Shown piece by piece: positions 1-12,077 of a stretch of DNA of 64,000 nt. A model generated the notes under the pieces. The model was given only the letters and a program-made list of their open reading frames with translations, made no database searches and had not been told where the DNA came from. Within the stretch, counting starts at the first letter, position 1, and each line of letters opens with the position of its first letter. The position numbers and the translations under genes were made by a program. Source of the DNA: Panorpa germanica (Eukaryota; Arthropoda; Insecta; Mecoptera; Panorpidae); NCBI GenBank assembly GCA_963678705.1, contig OY783216.1:12648001-12712000 (forward strand), read 5' to 3'.

Positions 1-3000
1 CTTAGATAATACAGTAAAACATTTATGACTTACACTTTTTTTAAAAAAGTTATCAAATATTAATATCATAATGCACTGATCTGGCGACACGGTAAGCGAG
101 AGCATTGTAATAATGTTAAATACTTCTAATATATTGATACTTTAATCTATTACAGTATCAATATATTTTTCAATGACATTTTGATTGTTTAATGGACACT
201 CCATTCTCAAATGTCATTTAAGCCATATATGTGTATTTCTTTAATTTAATATATTTTATTTTATCATATATTTAAACCTTTTCTAAGTTTATTTTATCAT
301 CTATTCAAACCTATCACAAACAGCCCCTTCGGATAGAAAGAAGAAGTTACAAAGTAGGCTCCTTAGTCATCCTGCTTATGACTTTTAGTAAAATTTGCTT
401 ATAAATCAAACACATAGACAATATCAGTATCAAACAGTATATATAAAACTATTGTAATCTATATATTAGATAAAAAACTATTTCTTCATCGAGATAGTTT
501 TAAATAACATCGAATTTTTAACTTTATATCTTTTTTTCTCTTTCCCTCAATTTGTGTACATGCATTTCTACAGAAATCTGAAAGTCTTTTGACATCACAT
601 TTAGCTCATTTTAGTTTGGACTTTTCTTATAGTTTTAAATATACAAAAGAAATTAAGAATTATTCTGGTAGTAACTTTCTCCATAGAAAAAAGTATAAAA
701 TTAGGTAAAATATTTTTTTGTTAATCTATATAAAATAAAAGAAAGTAAATGGAAGTAATAATTTATTTGTTAAAAAAGATATTTTTTAAATTATAGTTTA
801 GAATAAATCAACTTACGTAAACACAATCCAAGTCGTAACAGCCGAGTAATATTTAACGTATTTAACATTTCAAATGATTTGTTCCAATTATCAAAACCTT
901 TAAAGATAAACCGCTTTTTATGGTAGACTTATGCATTTATACTACGTTACGTCTTTATATAGTGACTAAAGGAAAACAAAATGGGATACAAATAGTAAAT
1001 GACCAAATATTTGTAGTAAACAAGGTTAGAGGTCAAGCAATCGCGCTATCTTCCTACGCCGTTCATGCGTAGTTATGTTAACAAATAATTAATTGATAAT
1101 GGCTAAAGCATGGAGTCCGCTACATTTGTCTCATTAGGGCTTTAGCTCACTGAAACCGTTGGAGTGTAGTCGCATTTGCACACTTTATCATAAAAGGAAG
1201 GTTCTATATTAATGTTTATCTACTCGCTACTGTTTTTTAGAAGTGTGTTTTATGCATGACATAATAAATTTATATTTCATACCAATGTAGATCAAAGTGC
1301 GGCCTTCTCTTTATAAGGATGTTGCACGAATTCGGGCATGGCTGAAAAGCAAGCAATACCCGTATAAAGGACTTTGGCACTTTGGCCGACGTACATATGA
1401 GCTATGAAATAATCACGAATTTATTACCTGAGGATTATTTCACAATAATGCTGTACAGATAAACATTAACGATAGAACTGTAGTACAATAGTCGGAAAAT
1501 CTTTAAAGTTACCGCACGATCTGACTGGATACGGACGGCTTAACATGCGTAGCAACTGTAACGCATTGCACTATGTACACATGTTGTATTTACGTCTTGT
1601 ATTGTATCGCGCGATTTAGGTCTTGCGTATAAGGACGAAAGTGATACTATGACAGTTATTTTCGGATTCATAAGGTTCTAACAGAATCGGCATAGTTACG
1701 CAATGAAGAGTTGCAAATATACGGTTCCATTGTGAGTTTAGTCAAATAAAGTTGACTGTTGAAACTTTAAATTTGGATGTGAACTATTCTAAACTTAAAT
1801 AAAACTGCACCATATATTAAAAAAATTGACTATCAGGACCAGAAATGTCCGATTATTTTACTTATTTCATCATAACATAAAATTTATTAATATTTTAAAT
1901 AGATATTTTTGCCTCTTTATTCAGTAATATGATATAAATTTACAAAAAATTCAAACTCATTGACGTCAAATCATTAATTTACACTCTTCCTTACTGCGAA
2001 TTGACGTCGTTGTTAAACAACAGAACGTTTTAAAATGATGATACCGTGGACTATGCATTTTCATCACAAGTTATAATTGGCTTTACATAAGAAACGATTT
2101 TATTGCATTTGAGGTGCGCATCGCATTGAATATGTTTAAAATCACGGGAAACCCAAGTATTAAGCTTCTTAATGTAAGACATTTTAGTGTCTTTATCACT
2201 TTCTGTGTGATACATTTCAAAAAGAAAATATGTCGCAAACGTTTGCTTTTGCACTCTATGTTAAAATTGCCCTCCATCACAGGTGGACAATGAACATTGG
2301 AATTGGCTTGCGGCAATCTAGCAAATATGAGCTTTGCACTGTAAAACAACTTTCTACCAGGCCCGTCCAACTGGCACCCTAATATGTGGAATGAAGCGGG
2401 GGCAGACGAATGATGGCGTTTGGACACACTGAAGTTAGGGCTTTATTCATTTACAGTTCAATTAATTAAAGTTCAGGGTATGACAGTTTTTAGGTGTCTG
2501 AAAATACAGACAAAAATGCTATGGGTAAAACATTAATAATATGCTGTCAAAGAATGAAATATTGAAAGTCTGTGAAGATCTTTTTATCAGGAAAATGTAC
2601 CAATCAAATATTTCCATACATCTGAACCAAAGTGCAGCGCCAATAAAACTCCAGATCCCAGCTAAATTTTGTACATTATATTACATATATTTGATGTATT
2701 AATATTAGTATATGAGTATAGTACATTTTATTTATTAAAATATTTTATAAGCCCGTTCATTATTCCTACTGCTACGAAAACTCCAAGTCAAAGTGGATAT
2801 GAAGCAAGAGATATAGGAATATGATATAAGAGGAAGGTACTGTTGAGCTTAACATAAATATATTTCTGGTTACAGTTATATTGATTTTGACACCGATTTA
2901 AATTTCGTTATTTTCGAAAAAAATTCAGCCGTTTCTGTTGCTGGTTTTGTTGTAAAACCACTAAAATATCTTTGAGAAATATGTGATACTTGTAAATTAA

Positions 3001-4140
3001 ATTTAGTTGATTCATTTGATTATATTTGATTATTTCATAATTGAGTAATTATTAAGTTAAGCGCTTGCAACCTTGTCTTTGCGGATCTATATTACACTTT
3101 TAAGTAAATAGATGAGTTTTTAATATAAACAATTTTGTCCTGAGTATTTATTTATTTTTGAGAGGTATATTTCGTTTGATAATATCAAGTAACTGAAATT
3201 TTCTTTTTCGCGCATCAATAGATAGGGTCTCACAGGACATTTATCTAACAAGGTCAATGAAGTTTTTAACACAGTAGAAACATAGAGACATCACAAGAAG
3301 TCGCAAGCAAAAAAAAGCAGTTACAGGAAGATAAATCGTATACTGAGACGTACGCGTAGAAACGATCTGAGAAGTCACCACAGCTGCTGAGTCATCCACA
3401 CATCAGGCACGAAGTGATCGCCACAATGGTAATTCGTCCGTAATGGTTTCAAGCACCATTTTCTTATGATAATTGGTACATTTTTTACATCAGCATTAGA
3501 GATTGTTAATTTGTTGAATAAGACTTAGGTTATTTCACCAAATAACCACATCACAACGATAAATCTAAGCATTGTAGATTCGAGTAGCGGTTTTTATTCT
3601 TTTTGATTCAATAGTTTTTATCTCAATCGTACCGGCATTGCTTTAGAACATATGATAACATTTTGTACTCCACACGTGCATGTCACGTGTTTTATATATA
3701 TAGTCAAAATTTACAGTTGTACTTTCGATTTCACTGTACGTTATTAGTGAGATCAGCTATCACATTGAATTCTTAAAGATATTACATTGTTTACTGTACT
3801 TCAAGCATCGTATGATATATCTAATTATAATTTGTGCGAAAGTATCACCACATTTTCCTCATATTATAATTATGCGCAATTATTTATATAGTTAAATACA
3901 TTAACTATATAAATTCAAAGGCTACATTAATATCTTTTTTTCTTTGAAAAATTGTGAACCATTTTTCATTACCCTTTGCACGCGTTTACAATTGTTTCTG
4001 CAAAGTATTGTATCGTAACCTTAAGTTTAACATTAATGTTGCCAGCAGCATTGCATAATTTTCATTAGAATACTTATTGGCGGTTCAACATTAAATTGTT
4101 ACCGATCAGTTACTTTTTTGTTATTATTAGTATGATATAT
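1..4140. other. AT-rich stretch without recognisable gene
   Basis: I see no convincing coding region, long repeat or transposon terminus here. Two overlapping minus-strand frames near 2051-2427 reach 114 residues but show no domain or family resemblance that I recognise, and their composition does not stand out. The stretch has mostly short A/T runs with isolated GC-richer patches around 1300-1650. It may hold very old mobile-element remains or ordinary intergenic DNA. Confidence 0.6.
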
Positions 4141-4149
4141 ATTTAGTAC

Positions 4150-4281
4150 GTATATTAAGCTATCCTATCTTTCAAGTTGGATCAAACTGCACCCGGTGTA
4201 CAAATTTGATTAAAATCGGTTAAGTAGTTTAGGAGTCCATCGCGGACAGACAACGTGACACGTAATTTATATATATTAAGA
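4150..4281 (-). mobile_element. Helitron 5'-end remnant
   Basis: Read on the minus strand from 4281, the sequence begins TCTTAATATATATAAATTAC and continues into a block meaning 'gtccgcgatggactcc...aaactacttaacc', the well-known conserved 5' part of many insect Helitrons. A T follows the terminus, as expected for insertion between A and T. No matching 3' hairpin with CTAG is visible to the left, so the extent is uncertain and this is probably a truncated, non-coding copy. Confidence 0.6.
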
Positions 4282-4499
4282 TTATTTATGATGAATGACT
4301 TCGATTTCCTCTTTGTTAATTATATTTTATATTTTAATTATTGGAATTTATATTATATTTTATTTTCAATAACTTTGCGTTTTGGTTAAGGGTTTTTAAA
4401 TTATTTATCATTTATTAGATAATAATTATTTTAGTGTTTTGCCATCTTTTGTTTTGAAATTCAATAATTTGCAATTATGGTTAATCTAAAAAAGCCGAA

Positions 4500-5596
4500 T
4501 GCCATGTAGCATTCTTGACAAGATACTTTAGAAATATATACTACCGTCATAGTCCAGTGTACTTTCAGTGTACATATATTAACCGTCAAAGTCCAGTGTA
4601 CTTTCCTGACTTAGCCCGAGCTCCAGCTGTACAAATCCCTGCACATTTGCTCCAAGACATGTCATTATCTTTCAAAAATGCACCAATCATTCGGAAAATG
4701 CTTTTACCAGTGGTATCGGCTGAACACTTCTCACAAAAAAGCAACCCTTCCCGCATCCTTTCACCATCGGTGAATCTTATATAACATATTTAATGTGCGT
4801 GTCCATCAATTGCACATGAAGATCTTCTGAAATGTCAGCTATATGACTTGATACCGTATCATTTGATATTGGTATGGCCTTGAACTGTTGAGCCACGAAT
4901 TCTCCAAACATAATTGAAACCATATCGATTGCTGCTGGCAATATCAGGTCTGATGTCAGGAAAGCCTAACAAAGCCTTTGAAGGTACACTTGTTATGTTA
5001 GAAAAAGCATTTTTTGTAGATTTAACACTATTATTTTAAGTTTATTGTCAAGATGTCTTTTTTATTTTGTTAGGTTTCATGCGATCAGAGGCCAGGACGG
5101 CTAGTCAGATTACACACTGGGGCCGTTCTTGGTCATTTATAACTGTTTTTGTAAAACCTAGTGGTAAATAACTGTCATCACACTTGCGCACTTTAGCTAC
5201 GTTTGGTCCACTTGGAGAAGGAGTGATTACACTTGCCGTGTTTCCGTGATCCTCATTTTGACAATGACTGTCACCACTATTCGTACCTGCCTTCATTGAT
5301 GCGTCTCCACTTTCACCACTTGTTACAAGAATCCTTTTTATTTCTATAAGTTATTAATGTCTAACCATCAACAAATAAAGTTAGTTTGTAAATATATACA
5401 TTTGTACTCAACCAAAAACTTACGCAAAACCAAAGTATCTATGAAAATATCCACAAATCATGGAGAACTGCTACGTTACGTGAACCTGCCCTAATTGCTG
5501 TAGAAATTTAGTTTTTTTTTCAACCAAGCTTTGCCCCCCCTGAGCCTTCATTGCGCCCCTTTTTGAAGATCGTGCCCCACTTTTTGAGAACCGCTG
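4500..5596 (-). mobile_element. hAT (ZBED/Buster-type) transposon remnant
   Basis: The right end at 5596, read on the minus strand, begins CAGCGGTTCTCAAAAAGTGG, which matches the hAT-type terminal consensus CAGNGGTTCTCAAA. Transposase pieces of the ZBED5/SCAND3-like kind follow on the same strand (see the pseudogene at 4515-5310). No left terminus is visible near 4500, so the 3' half is missing. The 8 bases after 5596 (GCTTAAGT) would be the target duplication, but no partner was found. Confidence 0.7.
4515..5310 (-). pseudogene. hAT transposase, ZBED5/SCAND3-like, broken
   Basis: Minus-strand translations give three ordered pieces of a ZBED-type hAT transposase. An N-terminal BED-linked piece ends in LGFTKTVINDQERPQC (5105-5296). 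A middle piece near 4800-4960 reads FVAQQFKAIPISNDTVSSHI. A third near 4550-4740 reads DMSWSKCAGICTAGARAKSG, the conserved block after the first catalytic Asp in this family; the usual CTDGARA reads CTAGARA here. Frames change between pieces and stops intervene. A short direct repeat at about 4546-4605 further disturbs the third piece. The RNase-H-like core is mostly absent, so the gene cannot make an active transposase. The family assignment is from recall of conserved blocks. Confidence 0.72.
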
Positions 5597-5604
5597 GCTT
5601 AAGT

Positions 5605-6039
5605 TATCATCTAGCACTCTAAAAATATTTGCAGAAAATCGCGTCGCAGAAATACAATCAAGCGTTACAAAGCTTTAGCACTGACGTCAACTGTCCACTC
5701 ACTGATCTTATTTCGCGAGTAACGCATGCCAGTTTGTTAATATACAATAAATTATAGTGACCAGGCCTCTTTTTGGTTATATGAGTTCTCTGATTCTTTG
5801 TCTGCAAGAAATTATAATGTAGTTGATATACCCGAAACCCGAGAAATTATCTTGTCTAATTTTTGGTCACATCATAAACCATAATAAACCGTAATCCATA
5901 AACCTATTTGGATTATATTCCAACTAACGTACGCTTAAAAGAGTTACAGCTAATTGTCTACATTTTTTGCATAATTGTAAAAATAGAACCAATAGAACAG
6001 TAGGACCATTGTCAGTGTCGTAATTACAAAATGCATTTC
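5605..6039. other. no gene seen
   Basis: AT-rich sequence between the hAT end and the BEL relic. No coding frame or terminus that I can assign. Confidence 0.5.
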
Positions 6040-7320
6040 CGCAATGCATTCATTGTTAAAATTGTCACAAATTGATCACTTTTCAAATGAAATAAGTTTT
6101 GGGAAAAGTAACATACCTCTGCACAATAGCAGCCAATTATTATCTCGGAATCCTTCTTTAAATTATAGTAATATTATACGTGTTGGAAGTCGATTTTTGC
6201 ATTTAATAAAAAGCACCCACTTACGAAATTAAGTATGCAACTTGAACATATAGAACTGTTCCATTCAGGTCCATAAGCTTTTATTTCTCTGTTAGAGACC
6301 AGTTCTAGCCCTTAAGAGGAATATCACTAGCTAAATCTATAGTTTATAATTGTCTCATAAGCTTTAAATATAAGTCGAAAATGTCTTCGCTAATGATGGT
6401 TTCTTTACCCTCAGACAGAAGCGTTCTTGATTATCCCTTCAAATAAAAAATCGTTATGATCGCGGTAGCAATCTAATCAAGGCATATATTTCTCTATTCA
6501 TTTGTTTCACTACTAAAGGAGTATGGTACTGGAATTAGTAACTGACTTATCGACTCAATGTTTCTTGGCTGTACTTAATCATTTTATTTCGCGTAGAGAA
6601 AACCCGTCAACTATATTTTCTGATAACAGTGTTAATTTTGTGGGAACAAACAATTTACTTGCTGAGTTTTTATCAACTAAGTCAATCTCATCAAAATTAT
6701 TGGTCTCTGCTTCTGAATTATCTAGTACATGGAAATTCATTCCGTCACGTTCCTCACATTGTATTTGTCTTTGGGAAGAAAATATTAAGTCTACCAAGAG
6801 TTACTTGAAAAAGGTACTTTTAAATAGTCATTTATCTTATGAAGATACGTACATATTTTTGACTCAAATAGAAGCAATAATAAGCACCCGTCCTCTCTAT
6901 TCAATGACATCATATCCTAATGACGTTACTCCTATCACTCCTGGACACTCACTTATAGGTCCTCAGATTACCAACAACATGCCTGCAGCAGGTGCATCTG
7001 TTAATTTAAACCAGCAGTATTGGAAAAGGTGGACTTCTGACTACATAAACCATTGCCAACGTAGCGTAGTAAATGGATAACTTTATCCAATACGAAGCTT
7101 TCTAGGATCATTGGTTATGATTCATGAAGATCATTTACCCGCGACACAGTTTGATCGCAGCATTAGGGTATTGTCACGAAACGATGCACTCACGAGAGTT
7201 GCTGTTCTGCAAACAAAGTTTGGAGAGGTAACCATAGCCCTCAGGCGTCTCGCTCCTCTGCCATTGGGCAACTTTGATCTGCCCCCAGCATATCAACCGG
7301 AGAAGCATGGGCAAGGATGA
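6040..7320 (+). pseudogene. BEL/Pao polyprotein 3' part (integrase), decayed
   Basis: Three plus-strand frames carry consecutive pieces of a BEL/Pao Pol. 6044-6232 holds the spacer before integrase (LLSRNPSLNYSNIIRVGSRF resembles the family's LNPFLD..GLLRVGGRL). 6523-7080 holds the integrase core: LELVTDLST with the first Asp, TIFSDNSVNFVGTNN with the second Asp, CLWEENIKSTKS with the Glu, then the conserved TPGHSLIG block. 7111-7320 holds the C-terminal block (VMIHEDHLPATQF...RRLAPLPLGNF). A stop and frame change lie at 7078-7110, and the zinc-binding part between 6232 and 6520 is degraded. Reverse transcriptase is absent upstream. It is a different BEL lineage from the array at 15-33 kb. 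Non-functional relic. Confidence 0.82.
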
Positions 7321-7919
7321 CTTTAACAAATTTAATCTTTAGACAAACCAAGTTTCGTCTTTCTTATTTGTAAAAAATTTTGTTGTCGCTAATTTATTGT
7401 TTCATGTTTTATTTTAATAATTGATTTTATATCAATGTTCATTGTAACAAGTACAACACAGGAACTGGTTATTTAGCAATTACGTCATTAAGCATTTGGT
7501 GTAGAAGTTTTTCAACCTTTTAACAAGAAACATATCTGACTAGCAACTACCGCTTAGAAGTTATTACAACCACCGAGGTTCCTGAGTGTTACTTGATTTT
7601 GTTATATTTTAAGTGGTAATTATCATCATTATTATTAAAACTTGTGATTTATCTTTGATTAAATAAACATGTAAATTGTTATATTAAAATTAATTTAACA
7701 TATTCAATTCCTGTGCATCCTCATGAATTTATAACCTAGGCGCAGTACGGCTTCTGTAATGGCAGCTTCTGTCTTTAAAGGTATTTTGATGTATTCTTAG
7801 TTTGTTCTTTTGTTGCACAGTATAACCGGTTTGTCCTTCTTTAACAATTGGCTATTTATTGACATAATGATCCGATCAGAGGTATAGACAGGTTGAGACG
7901 TTAAAGTATTTTCTTAACC
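7321..7919. other. non-coding, possible BEL 3' UTR/LTR
   Basis: Follows the BEL integrase C-terminus and has an AATAAA (near 7660), so it may contain the 3' LTR of that relic. I could not find clear TG...CA borders or a second copy. No gene seen. Confidence 0.3.
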
Positions 7920-8260
7920 CTTGATAAAAAAGAAGTCTATAACATCTATAATTTTGATTCTGCCAGTTGGCCAATAGGTGTGTTGTTAGTAGTGGTTTTG
8001 TCCTCTAGTTGTTATCAGTCTAGAACCTCATTGTGCTAAGCATTCATTAAAATCTACCTCTGCTATATATTGATTCTCAACGAGTTGAAACAAATCTGAA
8101 AACTGAGTTTCCGATGTAGAGTGTTTCGGTAGGCAGTAAATTGTTGATATAGTGACAGGTCTCTGCCAATCCTTTATGAACACTGTTGTAGCTTGTAAGT
8201 GTTCCTGCTTATATTTTCCTGCTTCGTGGTGTTTAATGGGCAAGTCCTTATAATGATAGT
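7920..8260 (-). pseudogene. LINE endonuclease fragment (Jockey-like)
   Basis: The minus-strand frame at 8028-8243 reads ...RPVTISTIYCLPKH... and later EVDFNECLAQ, a decayed form of the apurinic endonuclease block (IYCPPKH...GGDFNAKH) of Jockey-type LINEs. Past a stop it continues GSRLITTRGQ and HTYWPTG (to about 7920), matching the next conserved segment where LINE endonucleases read FWP..R...DLLDF. The GGDFNA motif is altered and stops are present. The copy is cut at 8260 by the Copia LTR. Confidence 0.68.
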
Positions 8261-8479
8261 TGTTCCGCCATGAGCAGTTTTAGCTTGATTCTAATGAAAC
8301 TAGGGAAGCGGTTAAGCAGAGACTGTTTTATTATTACAACGTATTACTACTACAAGTATTATTCCAAAGTATTACAAAGGTTGACATATACAATAACAGA
8401 TGGCGCTAGTATTACAGATTATTTTTATACTACCATAAACTGTAGTCCGAATTGGAATAGTGGTTAATTCAAAATAACA
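8261..8479 (-). repeat. Copia 3' LTR
   Basis: On the minus strand the sequence after the polypurine tract AAGTGGGGG (8480-8488) starts TGTTATTTTGAATTAACC and ends CTCATGGCGGAACA at 8261, giving a 219-bp unit with TG...CA ends. It directly follows a Copia RNase H reading frame, in the expected order. No 5' LTR partner exists in the window, so the length rests on the terminal dinucleotides and the tract. It abuts the LINE endonuclease fragment, the probable insertion target. Confidence 0.62.
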
Positions 8480-9200
8480 CCCCCACTTATAAAAATAATA
8501 TCTACATTAAAGTTACATAGTTTTAGAACAATACATAAAATTATATTTTACTAATTTTACAAACATACATTTATACCTATTCTATTTGTGTCAACCCTAT
8601 ACCATTTATGAATTTATAATTTACATAACAAAGACTTTTGGTTAACACATCAGCTGGCATATCGTTAGTAGGCAAATAAGATATTTGTACTAAATTCTTA
8701 GTTACACATTCTCTAATGAAATGATGCCTAACATCAATGTGTTTTGTTCTTCTATGGTATAAAGGATTAGATGCTAACTTTTGGAACTTTGGTTATCACT
8801 TAATAAAGTAACTGGTACATTTTCAATTTTAGTTTTCATCATTTCACAAACAAGATTTTTTAAGTAAATTGCTTCTTTACATGCTTCTGACAGAGCCATG
8901 TATTCAGCCTCGGTACTGGACAAGGCAACTGTTTTTTGTTTCCTACACTCGTATGATATTACACATCCAGACATCTTAAAAACAAAACCAGTATATGACT
9001 TTCTGTCAATTGAGCATGATGTCCAATCAGCATCAACATACCCTATTAAATTACAATTACTTTTGACATATTTTAATCCATAATGTTTAGTTTTATTTAA
9101 ATATTTCAATACCCGTTTTAGATGTTTCCAATGAATCTCACTGTAACATTTATTATATTGACTTAGAAAACTAACTGCAAAAGCAATATCTGTTTTCGTG
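8480..9200 (-). pseudogene. Copia Pol C-terminus (RNase H)
   Basis: Minus-strand translation from about 9195 to 8774 carries the end of a Copia polyprotein: TDIAFAVSFLSQYN, then YVDADWTSCSIDRKSYTG with an RNase H Asp, then ALSSTEAEYMALSEACKEA with the Glu-bearing STEAEY block, then LLSDNQS. A frameshift near 8774 moves the reading into another frame, where RRTKHIDVRHHFIRE, DMPADVLTK and a final stop before the polypurine tract are readable down to about 8590. Gag, protease, integrase and the RT core are missing. The 5' edge is fused in frame to the R1 LINE near 9200, making a 196-codon chimeric frame. Relic. Confidence 0.88.
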
Positions 9201-9938
9201 CTGGCGTCCACTTCTTTCGTTTTCAGTATTTTCGTAGCGAAGGCTTGTACCGCGTTGCAGTACCCTTCCTTTTCCAGCATAATATTGACAATATTATCTG
9301 ATGTCAATATGGTTCCTGTCGTCGTTCGTACTACTTGTCTTGGAGTCGCCCATCGGTCGCACATAACGTGTGTTCTGGTGTATCGACCTGCTCACAGTAC
9401 CACCACATGTCAGTCTTTCTTTTTCTAAATCGCTTCAGGTAGCTCCCGAAGCATTCATGCCCTCCAAGGAGTTGTGTTACAAAATAATCAACTTCTTCGT
9501 GCTGTCGATTTACCCATGTGCCTATTTCTTTATTAACCTTTTTGTCCACACCGCCCTTCGGGTATCCTTCTCCCACTCTTTCTGCCATTTCTGCACTGTT
9601 TCTGACCTTAGTTCTTGGCGTTTCACCTCTCTGTCCCTAAACACCTTTTTCCTCTCTTCCACCTCTCTTCCTCTCTTAGTGCCAGTGGTAATATTCCGGT
9701 AATGACTTGCACAGCTTCTGCCGAAATGGTTCGATAAGCGCTGCCAACACGTATTGCCATTCTGCGTTGTACACCTATCAGCATACTCCTGTACTTTTTG
9801 TGCCTCATTACTTCTTACCATACCGGTGCAGCATACAGCATTACTGAGTGTACTACAGAAGCTAGCACCCGTCTCTTACTGGCCTTGGGACCCTTCAGAT
9901 TTGGCATCAATCTGCTTATCGTCATCAATTTCTCTTCG

Positions 9939-10578
9939 AAAAAGGGATAAGGAGATACAACAGCAGGAGAGAATAGGAAAAATAGAAAAAAGTAACTACA
10001 ATAAAAGATATAAGAGGTTATGGGAAAATAATGTGCCTCAGTACCTTATAGAAAAAGACATAAAACACATTAGAAGAACAGCAAGGTTTAGATTGGGAAA
10101 TGAGGAAAAAGGAAACAGATACTGGGAAAAGAGTGAGGAAAGAAAGTGTAGAATGTGCGGAGCGGAGGACGAAACACTGGAGCACATTAAGTTTGAGTGT
10201 AAGGAAAAAGTAGCGAGCGAAAGGAATATTGGCCAGCTACTAAAGGGAGGCATTGAAGGAAAGAGGTGGATGGCGGAATTAGTAAGAAGGAAAGGAAGAA
10301 CAGGAGAATAAATAAGCTGGTGGAGAACAATTGAGAGGGTAAAGAGAAGAAGAAGCACAAAGCACTTTTTAGAAGTACTAAAAGTCTAGAATAATTTTTT
10401 TTTTTTTTTAGTTTTATTAAATAAATAAAGTTTAGTTTTAAGTAAATAATTAGTTTTAAATAAAATTTATAAAGTTTAGTTTTAAGGTTAAATTGTTAAG
10501 ATAGGAATGAAATGTATAAAGAAATAGAATACGGTAGATTGTAAAGCCGAAAGGCACACACAATTAATAATAAATAAT
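9939..10578 (+). mobile_element. 5'-truncated LINE insertion with 12-bp target duplication
   Basis: AATTTCTCTTCG occurs at 9927-9938 and again at 10579-10590, exactly bracketing this segment. If the segment and one copy of the repeat are disregarded, the R1 reading frame continues across the site, which confirms an insertion. The insert carries the C-terminal end of a LINE ORF2, a 3' UTR with T-rich and AAT-rich stretches, and ends in a TAA/AAT microsatellite-like tail (aataataaataat) rather than poly(A). Sense orientation is opposite to the R1 host element. Confidence 0.9.
9940..10311 (+). pseudogene. LINE ORF2 C-terminal end (Cys-His domain)
   Basis: The plus-strand frame from about 9940 to the stop at 10309-10311 is rich in Lys, Arg and Glu and contains KSNYNKRYKRLWENNVPQYL, RRTARFRLGNEEKGNRYWEK and a CCHC-like cluster CRMCGAEDETLEHIKFEC. 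This resembles the C-terminal zinc-binding region of insect non-LTR polymerases (the 'RFRLGNE..NRYW' block is frequent in insect LINE proteins). The open frame extends upstream to 9754, but that part is antisense R1 sequence and is not part of the gene. 5' truncation removed endonuclease and RT, so it is a dead-on-arrival copy. Confidence 0.72.
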
Positions 10579-12077
10579 AATTTCTCTTCGGATTTCCTAG
10601 CTGTTTCCTACATGCTGAATTATGGTTGAGTTTCTTGAGTTTCTGAATTATGGTTGAGTTTCATATTGTCCTATACTTTTCTTCAAGATCTTCTGGTTTT
10701 TTTGGCTTCTGCACCAATACCACTTTTGCTGTCTTCCATATTGCTGGAAATATACTACTTTCCAGTTGTTTGTTCATAATTTCGAGAAATTCTTTTGGGA
10801 ATTCCCTAATTGCTGCTTTGATAATCTCTGGTGGTATTTGATCCGGTCCTGGAGATTTTCCATTTATTGTTCGCTTCAACGCTTCCAGCAATTCTTCCTT
10901 CGTAAAATAGGGTATGCACGTATCGTCGATGTCTTTGCGTAGCCATTTGTTTTCCGAGCGTGTTGGGAATAATTCCCTAATTGTTTCTCTTAGCTTTAGT
11001 GTACTTAGTTTAATACGGGGCATCATATTAAACTTTTTGCATACTATTTTATACCCCATTACCCATAAGTCTTCGTCCACTTCTTGACAGGTTTTCTTCC
11101 ATGCTTCTTGTTTTGCTCTAATGACTGCGATTCTTAGCGCTTTCCGATTATCCTTGTAGTCATTTCTCAATCTTTCCTTGTTTTCTTCAGTGACATTTCT
11201 GCATTTTTTTTCCGCGGTTGAGATTTTTCTTGCTTTCAGACACTTTTTTCTTAATTGGGCAATGTTGTCGTTCCACCAATACACTGGATTTCGTTTTCCT
11301 ACTCTAGCTCTCTTACAAAATGTGTTGTCTAGTGCTCGTTTTATTGCCATCATGCCTGTACTTGCATCAAGTCTTTGGTTGCTGTCTATCTCTTTTCCAA
11401 GATTTTCCACGAAGATCGGTATGCCTTCTTTCCTTATACTCCATTTTACTTCGATCTTTTGTGCCATACTAGTATGTTTAGAGTTGACCTTGTAGTAGAT
11501 GTTCCTATGGTAGCTAAGGTTTTCTTCGTCAGCTACTTCCTACTCTGTTATTCTATTTGCTATTAGCTCAGACGTCAGAGTTACATCAATATGTGGTTCG
11601 CTGCCTCTTCTTACAAACGTTGGCTCGTGTCCTCTGTTCTGCACAACTAATGAAAGTTCGGCCATCCAGTCCACAAGCGCTAGGCCCCTCTTGTCTTCTT
11701 TGGTAGAACCCCATATATGTGACTTCGCATTAAGGTCACCAGCTATAATCACCTCTTTGGTTTGCCTTCTGATGCTATCCCCCAGTTGCTGTAGGTACAA
11801 CTCAAATTCGCACACAGATATGTTAAGCGATACGTAGCACGAATAGATAACTACGACCTTTAGCTCTACCTATACGAAGCCTTTCTGCTCATTGCCACAT
11901 TTAAGCACATCCACTTCTCTGTTGTATACTCTAATGGCTGCGTCAATATTTATTTCCTTAAACCATGGTCCTTTAGTGACTTGCTTCTTTTTCGGTTCGG
12001 CAACAATAGCAATGTCTATGTTCCTGCTGAGGCAGGTGCTGTGCAGCAGATCAAACGCTGCCAGTCCACGGTCTACG

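Noticed and set aside
2051-2427. Two overlapping minus-strand frames (67 and 114 codons) as a possible host gene
   Set aside because: No recognisable domain, no splice-site or codon-pattern support, and overlapping frames of similar length, as expected by chance.
9754-10311. A single 185-codon plus-strand protein
   Set aside because: The first ~60 codons are antisense R1-LINE sequence; the 12-bp target duplication at 9927-9938 shows that only the part after 9939 belongs to the inserted LINE.
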